Shown here: one piece after another, positions 47,747-56,795 of the stretch | Layout of the letters: every line of letters starts with the position of its first letter | Numbering within the stretch: position 1 is the first letter of the stretch | Assembly: GCA_012295225.1 (NCBI GenBank) | Contig: WMKK01000005.1 | Coordinates: 6,958-70,957, forward strand | From: Ostreococcus mediterraneus | Taxonomy: Eukaryota > Chlorophyta > Mamiellophyceae > Mamiellales > Bathycoccaceae | DNA length: 64,000 nucleotides | Direction: 5' to 3' | The notes under the pieces: generated by a model | Databases searched by the model: none | Seen by the model: only the letters and a program-made list of their open reading frames with translations | What the model was told of the DNA's origin: nothing | Position numbers and translations under genes: made by a program

Positions 47747-48889
47747 ATGTCTCGAGGTGCCGGTGCGGGATATGACCGCCACATCACCGTCTTTTCCCCT
47801 GAAGGGCGGTTGTACCAAGTCGGTGCGTACCTTTTCACGCGTCGTTTTCATCGTTTCGCCCGTCGCGGGTGTCCTCTGCCCGTAAGAAAGTGCGTGATCG
47901 ATCTGAGAAGACTGACGCCCTCGCCCTGTCTTTACGACCGTAGAATACGCATTCAAGGCGATTAAGTCCGTCGGCGTGACGTCGATTGGTGTGCGTGGCA
48001 AAGATTCCGTGTGCGTTGTGACGCAGAAGAAGATCCCGGTACGTCATGCGAGCGTGTTCGTGGTGGTTCTCCGTCACGCGGGCTCAACCGCGATCGGGCG
48101 CAATCGCCGCGGATTACGCGTACACCGACGACCGTTGACTGACGTACGAGTTGTTTCACGCAATGCAGGACAAGTTGATTGATCCGTCAGATGTGACGCA
48201 CATGTACAAGATTACTAAGACGGTCGGGATGTGCGCGACTGGTAAAGGACGTACGTGTTTCACGAGAGGGCGACTACGCGCCGCGCGCGACGTTTGACTG
48301 CTTGTTGTTTAACGATCGACTTCGTGCGCGCGTGCGTTGATTTGTAGAACTGCGCGTCATGTACTGACCGTCGTCACATGTGTTTTGTTTTTCGTGCGTA
48401 GCGGACATTCGCGACATTGTGCAAAAGGCGCGTAAAAAGGCGGCTGATTTTGCGTTTGAGTACGGTTACGACGTCCCGGTGGACGTTTTAGCGAACATTT
48501 TGGCGGACGAGTTTCAAGTGTACACACAGCATGCATACATGCGTCCGCTCGCAGTCATGGTGATCTTAGTTGCGATCGATGAAGATCGCGGTCCGTCGTT
48601 GTTTAAATGCGATCCTGCGGGGTATTACGTCGGTTACAGCGCCACGAGCGCGGGTGCCAAGGAGGTTGAAGCGGTGAACTTTTTGGAGAAGAAGGTCAAA
48701 GCGGGCGCGTCATTTGACGTGGACGAGACAACGAGGTTAGCCATCAGTACGCTTCAACACGTGCTCGGTGAAGAAGTCAAGGCGAGTGAGTTGGAAGTGG
48801 CCATCGTGACGCAGGACAACCCCATGTTCCGCACGTTGTCTGTCGAAACCGTCGAGGAACATTTGACGTGCATTTCGGAGCGCGATTAG
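47747..48889 (+). CDS. PSMA6: 20S proteasome subunit alpha type 6 (four exons)
   Basis: Alpha-ring subunit, 246 residues after splicing, exactly the usual length. Exons are 47747-47822, 47944-48038, 48169-48250 and 48402-48889. Introns begin GTGCGTAC, GTACGTCA and GTACGTGT and end GTAG, GCAG and GTAG. CTGAC branch points lie at 47912, 48139 and 48364, 25-33 bases before each acceptor. The joined protein reads [40 protein letters not shown], then [20 protein letters not shown], and ends LTCISERD, a near-perfect match to the family. For exon 3 an earlier GT would delete three residues; the later donor keeps the family length. The start context is GCCACCATG. Confidence 0.95.
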
Positions 48890-48941
48890 TTTTAAGTCTG
48901 TAGAATGTATCGATCATATTGAACATCACCAATCCTTTCGT

Positions 48942-51368
48942 CTAAATGTCTTCTTCTTCACTATCGTCAGCGGCATCTAATTTCTCCACGGCGTTTTTGA
49001 TGGCGTTTGTATCCGCCGTGGATGGTCGCAAATCGAGTGCAACGCTAAAGTTGATCATCGCCTTGTCATGCATCCCGAGCTTCTTGTAAATTCGACCCAT
49101 CAAGAAGAATACACTGGCTTCCTTGGGGGCGATCTCTTGCAATTGCTCGAGTTGAGCTAAGGCTTGCTCGTAGTTTTCAATGCTCATCAACACCGCGGCC
49201 ATTTCGTATCGCGCCAACGGGTTGCGCCCATCCAACACGATTGCGCGTTGAAGCGATTCCATCGCCGCATCGTGCTCATCAAGCGCGTGCTTCGCCATGC
49301 CCAAGTAACAGTACAATACACTCGAACGAGCGTTGATGTTGAGTGCGTAGCGGAAATGGTACTCACTCATGACGTACTTTTCCTGACGATAGTACACCGT
49401 GCCGAGGCCGTACCACGCGTTATAGTGTCTAGAATCTAAGCGCAGCGCCGCACGGTAGCAATTCATACTCTTCTCGAAATCTTCATTGGCAAAGTACTCG
49501 TGGCCACACAAAGTGTGCGCGTACGTATACTTTGGATTGACGTGCAACGCGCGTTGAAAAAATTTCAACGCCGTCTCGTGCTCCTTTTGCAACGAAAAAC
49601 AATTTCCTAAAACGCACCATGTTTCTGGCGCCCACCGATCGATGTCCTCGACCGTCTGTGCTAAGTGTGCAAGCTTCACATCCTGCTTCAAGTGCCAGAG
49701 CACAGTCGAGTACACATCCAGCCCTTCGACGCGATACGGCGCCACCGCGCGCGCTTGTTCAAACTTCCTCGCCGCGTTCGAATAATCAACCATTTCTGCA
49801 TACGCTTTTGCCACAGTGCAAAGCACATAACCGGTATTATACTGCTCTGGAGCAAGCTTATCAAACGAACTAATCGCTTCTTCGCACCGGTACATGGCTA
49901 ACTGTCGCAATCCTTCGGCGAGCGGCTGGAGCATGTTGAACACGGCAAACGTCCCTTCGGCGGTGCGCCCTGCAAATGCTGGCTGCCAACTCCAGGCGCC
50001 TTGCTGATGGTGTTCATCCATATGATAGGCGTCGTACGAAACTTCACCGTCTTCAGGAACTTGACTCAAGTAGGAAGCGTCATCGTCGCCATGCGCGTCG
50101 CCGTCGGGTGTCGCCGCCGCATTTGGCGCGCGCGATGCGTTAATCCGCGAACTCCGACGCACCGCGCTCGACGTCGGATCATCGCTAAACAATCGGCCTG
50201 AGACCTTGCGAAGCTTACCTTCATCCATGAACTTTCGCCGCTCGCCAAAGAGTCCTCGCACGCTGCGGCGCGCGCCAGTCGTCTCTCTCGCGCTCGGTTG
50301 TGCCGCCGTACCCATCGTTCCGCGACCGGCACCTATGCCCGTCGTGGGCGGCGCGCGCGGTGCCGGGGCACCTTTCTGCGGCGGCGGTGGCGCCGCTACA
50401 GCGGATGACGGCGACGGAGTTACGAACGCGCTGATGGAATCTCCCGCCTCGCCGAATCCGGCACCAGCGCCGACCGCCGGCGTCCGCATGTCGGTGGCGT
50501 CCCAAGCGTCGCGCGCGTGCGTGCGATCGCTCGCGCCAGTACTCGGTGGCACCGTATTCATGACATCGTATCCTACAGAACCCACGGCGCGAGGCGTACT
50601 CACCGCACTCTCTACATTGCTACGATCGAGCGATCGTCTGCCTCGCGTCGGCGACAAAGGCGGCAAACCGCCCATGCGCGGCGCGAACACCTCTTTTGCT
50701 TTCGGCACCACCACCGCACCATTACCAACCACCGAAGGGTACATGCTGAAAATGCTATCCTCTCGACTCGCGGACATGCACGCTCTGGCCTCGGCGTCGG
50801 CGCCGAGGACGCATAACGCCTCGTACGCGCTCCACATGAGAGGATCCGCGCTCAACGCTCGCGTAAAATGCGCCGTCGCCGCCGCATTTCTCCCCGTATC
50901 CCTACAAATCTCCCCAAGCAAGTACTCCCCATTCGCACCACCACACGCTAACGCATCATCTTCACCAACCGTTGGCCGCTTACGTGCGCCGTACGCGCCA
51001 ACAAACTCGTTCGATTCCGCGTCGACGCCTCGCGCGCGCAACGCCCGCTCCGCCTCAGCCAGCTTTCCCAAGTCATAACACGCCTTGGCAAACAAATATC
51101 GCACCGGAGACGATGTCAAACGTGACCCTAATATGTCATACACCGCCGCGTGTTTCCCCGCGCGGTAGTAACACTGCGCCAGAAGATGCGCGTTTGCATC
51201 CGTCGGAGACGCCGCGACCAACCGTTCGGCAAGAAACGTCGCGTTCGGCAAGCAATACCCATCCAACGCGTCACGCACGGCGTCGATAAGCGCACCTTCG
51301 ATCAGCTGGTGCTCGGTGAGCGCGACCACGCCGTCTTCGGTGGATGATTCGGTGTTTAAAGACGACAT
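48942..51368 (-). CDS. CDC27: anaphase-promoting complex subunit 3 (CDC27/APC3)
   Basis: TPR protein of 808 residues. The N-terminal TPR block (about 20-210) contains NATFLAERLVAASPTDANAH and YRAGKHAAVYDIL. A disordered Ser/Pro/Gly-rich middle (about 230-460) is followed by a TPR array (about 480-795). That array contains ETWCVLGNCFSLQKEHETAL, AHTLCGHEYFANEDFEKSMN and YNAWYGLGTVYYRQEKY, the last being a CDC27 hallmark. It ends with an acidic tail, DDSEEEDI. APC3 is the scaffold subunit that binds the Ile-Arg tails of the APC/C activators. The stop lies about 50 bases from that of the convergent PSMA6 gene. Confidence 0.96.
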   Translation of the reverse strand: MSSLNTESSTEDGVVALTEHQLIEGALIDAVRDALDGYCLPNATFLAERLVAASPTDANAHLLAQCYYRAGKHAAVYDILGSRLTSSPVRYLFAKACYDLGKLAEAERALRARGVDAESNEFVGAYGARKRPTVGEDDALACGGANGEYLLGEICRDTGRNAAATAHFTRALSADPLMWSAYEALCVLGADAEARACMSASREDSIFSMYPSVVGNGAVVVPKAKEVFAPRMGGLPPLSPTRGRRSLDRSNVESAVSTPRAVGSVGYDVMNTVPPSTGASDRTHARDAWDATDMRTPAVGAGAGFGEAGDSISAFVTPSPSSAVAAPPPPQKGAPAPRAPPTTGIGAGRGTMGTAAQPSARETTGARRSVRGLFGERRKFMDEGKLRKVSGRLFSDDPTSSAVRRSSRINASRAPNAAATPDGDAHGDDDASYLSQVPEDGEVSYDAYHMDEHHQQGAWSWQPAFAGRTAEGTFAVFNMLQPLAEGLRQLAMYRCEEAISSFDKLAPEQYNTGYVLCTVAKAYAEMVDYSNAARKFEQARAVAPYRVEGLDVYSTVLWHLKQDVKLAHLAQTVEDIDRWAPETWCVLGNCFSLQKEHETALKFFQRALHVNPKYTYAHTLCGHEYFANEDFEKSMNCYRAALRLDSRHYNAWYGLGTVYYRQEKYVMSEYHFRYALNINARSSVLYCYLGMAKHALDEHDAAMESLQRAIVLDGRNPLARYEMAAVLMSIENYEQALAQLEQLQEIAPKEASVFFLMGRIYKKLGMHDKAMINFSVALDLRPSTADTNAIKNAVEKLDAADDSEEEDI

Positions 51369-51646
51369 TACTCGAGCAACAGCTCTCGAAAAAATTCAAA
51401 CGCCTCACGCGCGCGCGTGACGACGTACGCGCCGCGCACGCGCGTTCGAGCGCGCAAGGGCTGCGCGAACGCGTTTGCAGACGTTACGCGCGCGTGCCGA
51501 GGGCGCGGTGCGCGCGCGTCGAGCGATCTCGCGCGGCGTAATGGCGACCGCGGCGTCGGTTCGCGACGTCGAGCGCCAAAGCGTCCTCGGACGCGCGCTA
51601 CACGCGCGCATGTATTTGTTTTACAGTGAAAGCGTCGAGCGCTGGG

Positions 51647-53251
51647 CTAAATGGTTGGGAGCTCGCCGTTGAATTCGCGTCGAGCCGCCGCGCGAGACGC
51701 CGCGGCGGCGCTGAGATCCGCGAATGGATCGGATTTTGGTGAACGCGGCGTCGCGCGAGACGGCGGCGAGGGCGCCAGACTCGATGGCGACGCATTCATC
51801 GGACGCATGCCTTCGGGAAGCGGACGCGCGCTGCGTGCGTCGAACATTGGATTCATGTGCATCATCATCGTCGTCGTCGGACTGGATGTGGACGGAACGT
51901 CGTAAGGACGACTCATGGACATTGAACTCGGACCAGGCGTTGGAGACATCGAAGCCGCGGACGCGGCGAATGGGTTTGACGGGCCTGGGGCGGCGTTGAA
52001 CGGATTCGCGCTCGCGGATGTCGCGCTCGCGGTGAAGCCGCGTTGCGGCGTGCCAGCTTTTATGACTTCATCAAGTTCATCGAGTAAACTCGCGGTCGTA
52101 GCCTTGGACGCAGATGGCATTGGCGGAGCTTGCTGTACGCGCGCTTTCGCATTGACGCGCGCCAAAGCCGCGCTGTCGCCCGTCGCGGCGCGTAGTAAGA
52201 GCTCGAATCGCTCGACGCCTTGCACCAAGTCCTCATGTAGCGCCAACGCGCTCATGAGTAACTCTTCGTCTTCAGTATTCGAAATCAATTCTTCTAATCG
52301 TGGTTTCATCGCACGGCATTGATCAGCGAGTTCGCTTGCAACGCCATTGACCAAACCACTCGTCGATGGATGTTGCGTCACGTCGACGCCATCCAGCACT
52401 TCGGTAAACACCTTGAAGGAATTTCTCGCCGCAGCAACGTCTCCCTTTAATTTCCGCACGTCTTCTGCGGTGTACGACACCTGAGCTGGACGAGTTTGCG
52501 CAGGGGCTTGCGCCACGGCTTGACTTTCACGAATCGCGCGCTGAAAATCGTCGTCGCCGCCCGACGCGTTGTACCGACTGTTGGCTAAGTGTGGCGGATT
52601 CATGGGTATACCGGTAGCGATACCTCCTGGATACATCCCGTACGGCGGGCGTGAAACCACTGGAGAGCCGATCACGTCGCGTGTATCGCCGTCATCGTCA
52701 TCATCGCTCTCCGCGAGCGCCGCTTCGATGGCGCGTCTGTCTTCCTCTGAGATGTCCACTCGAGCGCTCGTCCAATCACCGCGACCGTTGAACGCCGCCA
52801 CCGTGGCCGTCGCGTCCGCCACCGATTGTACTTCCCCTCGTAACGTCGGCCTGCTTGGATTGGGAAACCGAAATCCCATCCCTCGCAGCGTGTCGTACGC
52901 CCATTGAAACGCTCGCTCGCGTCGGCTTAAATTCACCGCCCACTCCTCGACGAGTTGCAACACTTTATCTCTCACCTCTAAACTCGGTGCGCGCTCGCAC
53001 AACTTCACCAACACTTTCGGCACTTCCTTCGCGCACATCATCGCGTGATACCTCGGCCCACAATTCTTCATACACATCTCTAAAGCGTACAACGCGCGTC
53101 CCGTCGTCGTCGCATCCTTGCGCTGCTCGAGCTTAATCTTCAAAGCCTTTACGCAATCCTTCCCATGCGCCACGAAATTATCATTCACCGCATCGCACAA
53201 TCGCAAATTAAGCTCGAGGTCGCTCGCATTCGCGCGACGCGGATCGCAAAT
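51647..53251 (-). CDS. VHS-GAT domain protein (TOM1/TOL-like), 5' end unresolved
   Basis: The main exon encodes over 530 residues. A VHS domain occupies the first 140 (LELNLRLCDAVNDNFVAHGK, CVKALKIKLEQRKDATTTGR, LVEEWAVNLSRRERAF). A GAT domain lies at about 265-375 (VRKLKGDVAAARNSFKVFTE through ELISNTEDEELLMSALALHE). A Pro/Ser/Ala/Met-rich tail has three NPF or DPF-type motifs. TOL proteins bind ubiquitin and endosomal cargo for sorting. The frame has no ATG before the VHS core and is closed by a TAG at 53254-53252 that works as an acceptor, so one or more short 5' exons lie between about 53252 and 53380. I could not choose among candidates; the first VHS helix is therefore incomplete here. 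Confidence 0.85.
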   Translation of the reverse strand: MCDPRRANASDLELNLRLCDAVNDNFVAHGKDCVKALKIKLEQRKDATTTGRALYALEMCMKNCGPRYHAMMCAKEVPKVLVKLCERAPSLEVRDKVLQLVEEWAVNLSRRERAFQWAYDTLRGMGFRFPNPSRPTLRGEVQSVADATATVAAFNGRGDWTSARVDISEEDRRAIEAALAESDDDDDGDTRDVIGSPVVSRPPYGMYPGGIATGIPMNPPHLANSRYNASGGDDDFQRAIRESQAVAQAPAQTRPAQVSYTAEDVRKLKGDVAAARNSFKVFTEVLDGVDVTQHPSTSGLVNGVASELADQCRAMKPRLEELISNTEDEELLMSALALHEDLVQGVERFELLLRAATGDSAALARVNAKARVQQAPPMPSASKATTASLLDELDEVIKAGTPQRGFTASATSASANPFNAAPGPSNPFAASAASMSPTPGPSSMSMSRPYDVPSTSSPTTTMMMHMNPMFDARSARPLPEGMRPMNASPSSLAPSPPSRATPRSPKSDPFADLSAAAASRAAARREFNGELPTI

Positions 53252-53384
53252 CTACGCGCGAGCGATACAAAGTACGCGTCAATCACGCATTCATCAATTC
53301 ATCCAGGTGTGGAGTTAGTTGAGAGCTACACAACCAAAAACGACGTCACGCGCGCGCGATGCATCGACACGCACCGCATCGACG

Positions 53385-54356
53385 ATGGCGTACGCCGCGC
53401 GATGCTTCTTATCCTTCATCCCAAACATTCTCGCGCTCGCGGTGCGCGCGACGGCGACGGTGGCGGTGGTGCTGCGGCGCGGTCTGGAGGTGCCCTGGGA
53501 CACCAGCGCGCACATTGTCGACATTTCGCGACGCGCCATCGGGACGGACGCCGACGCACGCGCGCGCATACACACGTCGCGTGCATTCGAGGCGATACGT
53601 GCGCGCGCCATGGTGACGGCGGCGCGCGTGACGCGACAATCGCATCATGTGGCGTTTGCCATGTGGACCATGCTGGTGCTCTTGGCCATGACATATGCGA
53701 TGACATTTACGCCGGCATGCATCGGCCGCGCGGCGACCGCGCGTGTGAAAGCGCGCGAACGCGTAAACGACGTTCGTTTCGGTGCGCTGGGCCCGCGCGG
53801 GACGAATCGCGAAGGATTGCGGTACTATGATGCGGCGTATATGGCGGCTCGGATGCTCGCGCCGGATGCGGCGTCGGCGCTGGAAGTGGGATGCGTGAAA
53901 CCGGCATTTGTGGATCATTTGACGTGGATTCCCTCGCGTGCGTGCGTGTCGCCGTATTTTGCTGGATATAAGACGACGACACGCCGTGATGTGTCTGACG
54001 AAAGGGATGATTCGACGACGAGGTACGTGCAAGAAGACTGGATGACGTTTGACGAAACGAAGATGTTTGACGTCGTCGTTTCGATGCAAGTCGTTGAGCA
54101 TGTGGACGATCCGGGGGCGTTCGTGAAGAAGCTGCTACGCGCGGGGAAAGTGGTGATAGTTTCAGTGCCTTACAAGTGGCCTGATTGCGGCGTTCGGTGC
54201 TCTCACAAATCGCACGACATTTCGTTTGAGACGATGCGGCGGTGGTCGGGACGAGCGAAGCCGACGTTGTCAATCGTGATTCGCGAACGCGATGGCGGCG
54301 CCGCGCGACTCGTCGTGGCGTACGAAACTAATTCATCTAATGCTACTGATACATGA
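53385..54356 (+). CDS. membrane-anchored SAM-dependent methyltransferase
   Basis: Protein of 323 residues. Two hydrophobic stretches (about 3-30 and 90-115) flank a polar segment, so the protein is probably membrane-tethered. The C-terminal domain (about 130-320) is a methyltransferase of the class I fold, related to type 11. It has a loop resembling the SAM site in SALEVGCVKPAFVDHL, FDVVVSMQVVEHVDDPGAFV as the post-strand motif, and VVIVSVPYKWPDCG. The SAM loop lacks the usual GxGxG, so activity is not certain. Substrate unknown. The ATG at 53385 (MAYAARCFLSF) is only a few bases from possible 5' exons of the VHS gene on the other strand. Its stop is 16 bases from that of the next, convergent gene. 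Confidence 0.75.
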   Translation: MAYAARCFLSFIPNILALAVRATATVAVVLRRGLEVPWDTSAHIVDISRRAIGTDADARARIHTSRAFEAIRARAMVTAARVTRQSHHVAFAMWTMLVLLAMTYAMTFTPACIGRAATARVKARERVNDVRFGALGPRGTNREGLRYYDAAYMAARMLAPDAASALEVGCVKPAFVDHLTWIPSRACVSPYFAGYKTTTRRDVSDERDDSTTRYVQEDWMTFDETKMFDVVVSMQVVEHVDDPGAFVKKLLRAGKVVIVSVPYKWPDCGVRCSHKSHDISFETMRRWSGRAKPTLSIVIRERDGGAARLVVAYETNSSNATDT

Positions 54357-54372
54357 CTCTATCGCTATTGCG

Positions 54373-55470
54373 CTATGGTGGTTGTTGAAACGCTTTAAAT
54401 GCTTCTCGCACGGCTTGCGCGGTGACGTTGACCCGCTCCTTGACTTGTTCGAGATCCTCTTCACGCGCCACGGCAAAGTATTTCGCAAACTTGTCGGGGT
54501 GCCAACGCATCATCTCTTCCCGCAACTTGATTCGCTTCTTGTCGGCGTCGATGTCGACTGTGAGGAATTCGCAAAGCGCAGACGCTGATTTCATCGTCGC
54601 CGCGTCGATGAATGGAAAGTCTCTCAAGGCGAGCGTCTTCACTTTCCCTTCTTCCAACGCGCGCCATTTCGCGCGATACTCATCCGTACTCATAGTTGTC
54701 ATCGCGCGTGCTTTCGTCGCGAGAGACTCGCGCCACGCGCGATCTTTCGCTTCTAATTCCTCGAGCTTTCTTCGCTGCGCTTCGGCTTCTCTCGCCCGTC
54801 GCTCTCGCGTCTTTTCGTCTTCCACATCGCGTCTATGCATTCTTTTCACTCCACGCCGCGCGCGCTCCGCGGCCGCCCATACCTCAGCGCGATGATATTC
54901 ATCCCCGAGCACCGACGCCGTCGTCGCGTCAACATCGGCGTAGGAGACCCAATCATCAGAAGGCGCGCCGTCGGCGGCTCTGGCATCCGCCGCGTACTCA
55001 TCCTTTAATTTCTTTGCAAACCAATCGCGCTCATCGTCGTCGTCGTCATCGGCGTCAGTTGACGAACGACAATACATCTCACCACCAATCTCCTTGGCGT
55101 AAAACTCGTGCACGTAATCGCTATCGTACGACGAGCTCGCGCCTCCGTCGGCGTCGTCGACGTCAACCGACGCCGTCTCTCGCGCGCCTTGCCCAACCAA
55201 CCACGCATAGCACCCCCCACCGCGCCCGCCTCTCGCGCGCGCGACGTCAACCAACCGCACGCCACCACCATTCGCGCCGCTCGGACCATCGAGCGCGTCC
55301 GCGCGCTCCTCCACCGTCATCGTTCTCGCGTGACTCGCGTAAAACGCTGCGCACAATCGTTGAAACTCTCGTCGCAACGCGCGCGCGTCGTCCGCGCGCA
55401 CCGCATCGAGCATCGCGAGCGACGCATGATGTGCATCGTCGTCGACAGCCGCGGCGGCGGCGGCGCGCAT
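54373..55470 (-). CDS. NFKBIL1-like protein with J-like C-terminal domain
   Basis: Protein of 365 residues. The C-terminal region (about 250-360) matches the end of NF-kappa-B inhibitor-like protein 1, found in animals and plants. It has YRAKWRALEEGKVKTLALRD, then LREEMMRWHPDKF and a helix ending AQAVREAFKAFQ; the RWHPDKF core resembles a J-domain HPD loop. A charged coiled coil (about 215-255) precedes it. The N-terminal half contains SDDWVSYADVDATTASVLGD and acidic Asp runs. Ankyrin repeats of the animal protein are not seen. The ATG at 55470 is chosen; an in-frame ATG at 55545 would overlap the start codon of the divergent neighbour. The role is unknown, possibly mRNA-related. Confidence 0.75.
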   Translation of the reverse strand: MRAAAAAAVDDDAHHASLAMLDAVRADDARALRREFQRLCAAFYASHARTMTVEERADALDGPSGANGGGVRLVDVARARGGRGGGCYAWLVGQGARETASVDVDDADGGASSSYDSDYVHEFYAKEIGGEMYCRSSTDADDDDDDERDWFAKKLKDEYAADARAADGAPSDDWVSYADVDATTASVLGDEYHRAEVWAAAERARRGVKRMHRRDVEDEKTRERRAREAEAQRRKLEELEAKDRAWRESLATKARAMTTMSTDEYRAKWRALEEGKVKTLALRDFPFIDAATMKSASALCEFLTVDIDADKKRIKLREEMMRWHPDKFAKYFAVAREEDLEQVKERVNVTAQAVREAFKAFQQPP

Positions 55471-55543
55471 GACGTCGCGCGACGCTCGCGCGCGAATCGG
55501 TGCGCGCGTTGTGAGGATTCGCACGCCGTCACATCGCGCCTCC

Positions 55544-56692
55544 ATGGCGCACGCGCACCGATTCGCGCCGCGCATGCGCGCCAGACGCGCGTCGACGTTT
55601 GCGAGCGATGCGTTTGAGCGCGTGGCGGCGACGCTGCGCGCGTTGAATGTCGATTTACCGCTGCACATGCGCGAGGCGGTGGATGTCATCGCGGCTGCGC
55701 CCGGGGTGAAAGAGCACGACGACGCGCGCGACGCGCACCCGTTCGTGGTGCCGATCGCGCAAAGCGACGACGGGCACACGTTGGGTGTGTACGTGGGCGC
55801 GCACGTCGCGCGAGGCGCGCGAGACGGCGTGGGATTTGGGTTTTTCAGCGCCGGGCGCGCGGATGCGAGCGCGCGCGACGGCGCGACGGCGTCGGAGACG
55901 ACGCCGGCGACGTCACTCATGCGTGCACCGATCGTGCGATGCGGTGTGAGAGGACTTGATTTATTAGCCTCGAATGCGACGATGTTTGTGCGCAGGCGGT
56001 TGGCGGAGGATGAAGATAGATTTGGCTTGGGCGGCGGCGCAGCGAGCCGAGCCGCGGGCGTCGGCGCGTTGGACGCCTACGCCCCGGGCGAGTTCCAATC
56101 CAGCCCGTTTAAACATCGCATGGAGGTGTTTTTGACTAAAAATGTTGGGCGGTTTATGGATGTCGACGAGGCGCTCATCGCGTGGCATGTGGATAAAAAA
56201 GATGAGACGAGCGCATTGGTTACCGCGGAGTGGTACGCGGATGGTCCGTACGGCGGTTGGGCGAGGCCGTACGCGGTGAACGCGCAAACGTTGATGATGC
56301 ACGGACGCGCGATTGAAGCTAGGGATCAGGCGCGAGTGGCGCTCAGTGCGGGTCCGTGGTGGACGATGGGTGCGGATGAGGCGTTGTTGGATTTGATGAA
56401 GACGCTGAGCGGGTACGCGGGACAAAGCGCGGCGGATGTTCGGCGCACGTTGGATGGTGGGGATGTTCCCGTGGGCGGCGCTTCGGGGAATGTCGATAAC
56501 GGTGAACCGGCACCGACGAAAGAGCAACTCGCGGTGAAGCGCGCCATGGCGGTGTTGGATGCCGTGGCTTGGGGCGAAGGAGAGGGATGGACGGGGTCGC
56601 GCGAAACCGTCGCCGAATGTTTGGACGAAGCCGGTTTACGCGACATGTCAGAATTCGTATTGCATGGCTTGCGCGCGTCGACGGCGTCTTAG
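55544..56692 (+). CDS. organelle-targeted conserved plant/algal protein, function unknown
   Basis: Protein of 382 residues. MAHAHRFAPRMRARRASTFA looks like a mitochondrial or plastid leader. The C-terminal half is the better-conserved part in green plants, as I recall the pattern: RFMDVDEALIAWHVDKKDET, TAEWYADGPYGGWARPYAVN, RAIEARDQARVALSAGPWWT. The helical arrangement resembles a TPR-like fold. Family role is not known to me. The start ATG forms part of a CCATGG that also contains an antisense ATG for the neighbouring gene, so the shared promoter is extremely short. Confidence 0.72.
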   Translation: MAHAHRFAPRMRARRASTFASDAFERVAATLRALNVDLPLHMREAVDVIAAAPGVKEHDDARDAHPFVVPIAQSDDGHTLGVYVGAHVARGARDGVGFGFFSAGRADASARDGATASETTPATSLMRAPIVRCGVRGLDLLASNATMFVRRRLAEDEDRFGLGGGAASRAAGVGALDAYAPGEFQSSPFKHRMEVFLTKNVGRFMDVDEALIAWHVDKKDETSALVTAEWYADGPYGGWARPYAVNAQTLMMHGRAIEARDQARVALSAGPWWTMGADEALLDLMKTLSGYAGQSAADVRRTLDGGDVPVGGASGNVDNGEPAPTKEQLAVKRAMAVLDAVAWGEGEGWTGSRETVAECLDEAGLRDMSEFVLHGLRASTAS

Positions 56693-56795
56693 AACGATTT
56701 ATTGATTGAGAGAACTGCGTGTGTTTCATTGTGCATGCGTGTTGGATTGTAATTCTATTCTGCTAAGCTAAAGCGTTGCTGTGGTTTCTTCGCTA

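Noticed and set aside
51541-51672. Possible 43-codon gene starting MATAASVRDVERQ
   Set aside because: Non-repetitive and plausible in composition, but too short, overlaps the 3' end of the VHS-GAT gene and has no recognised motif.
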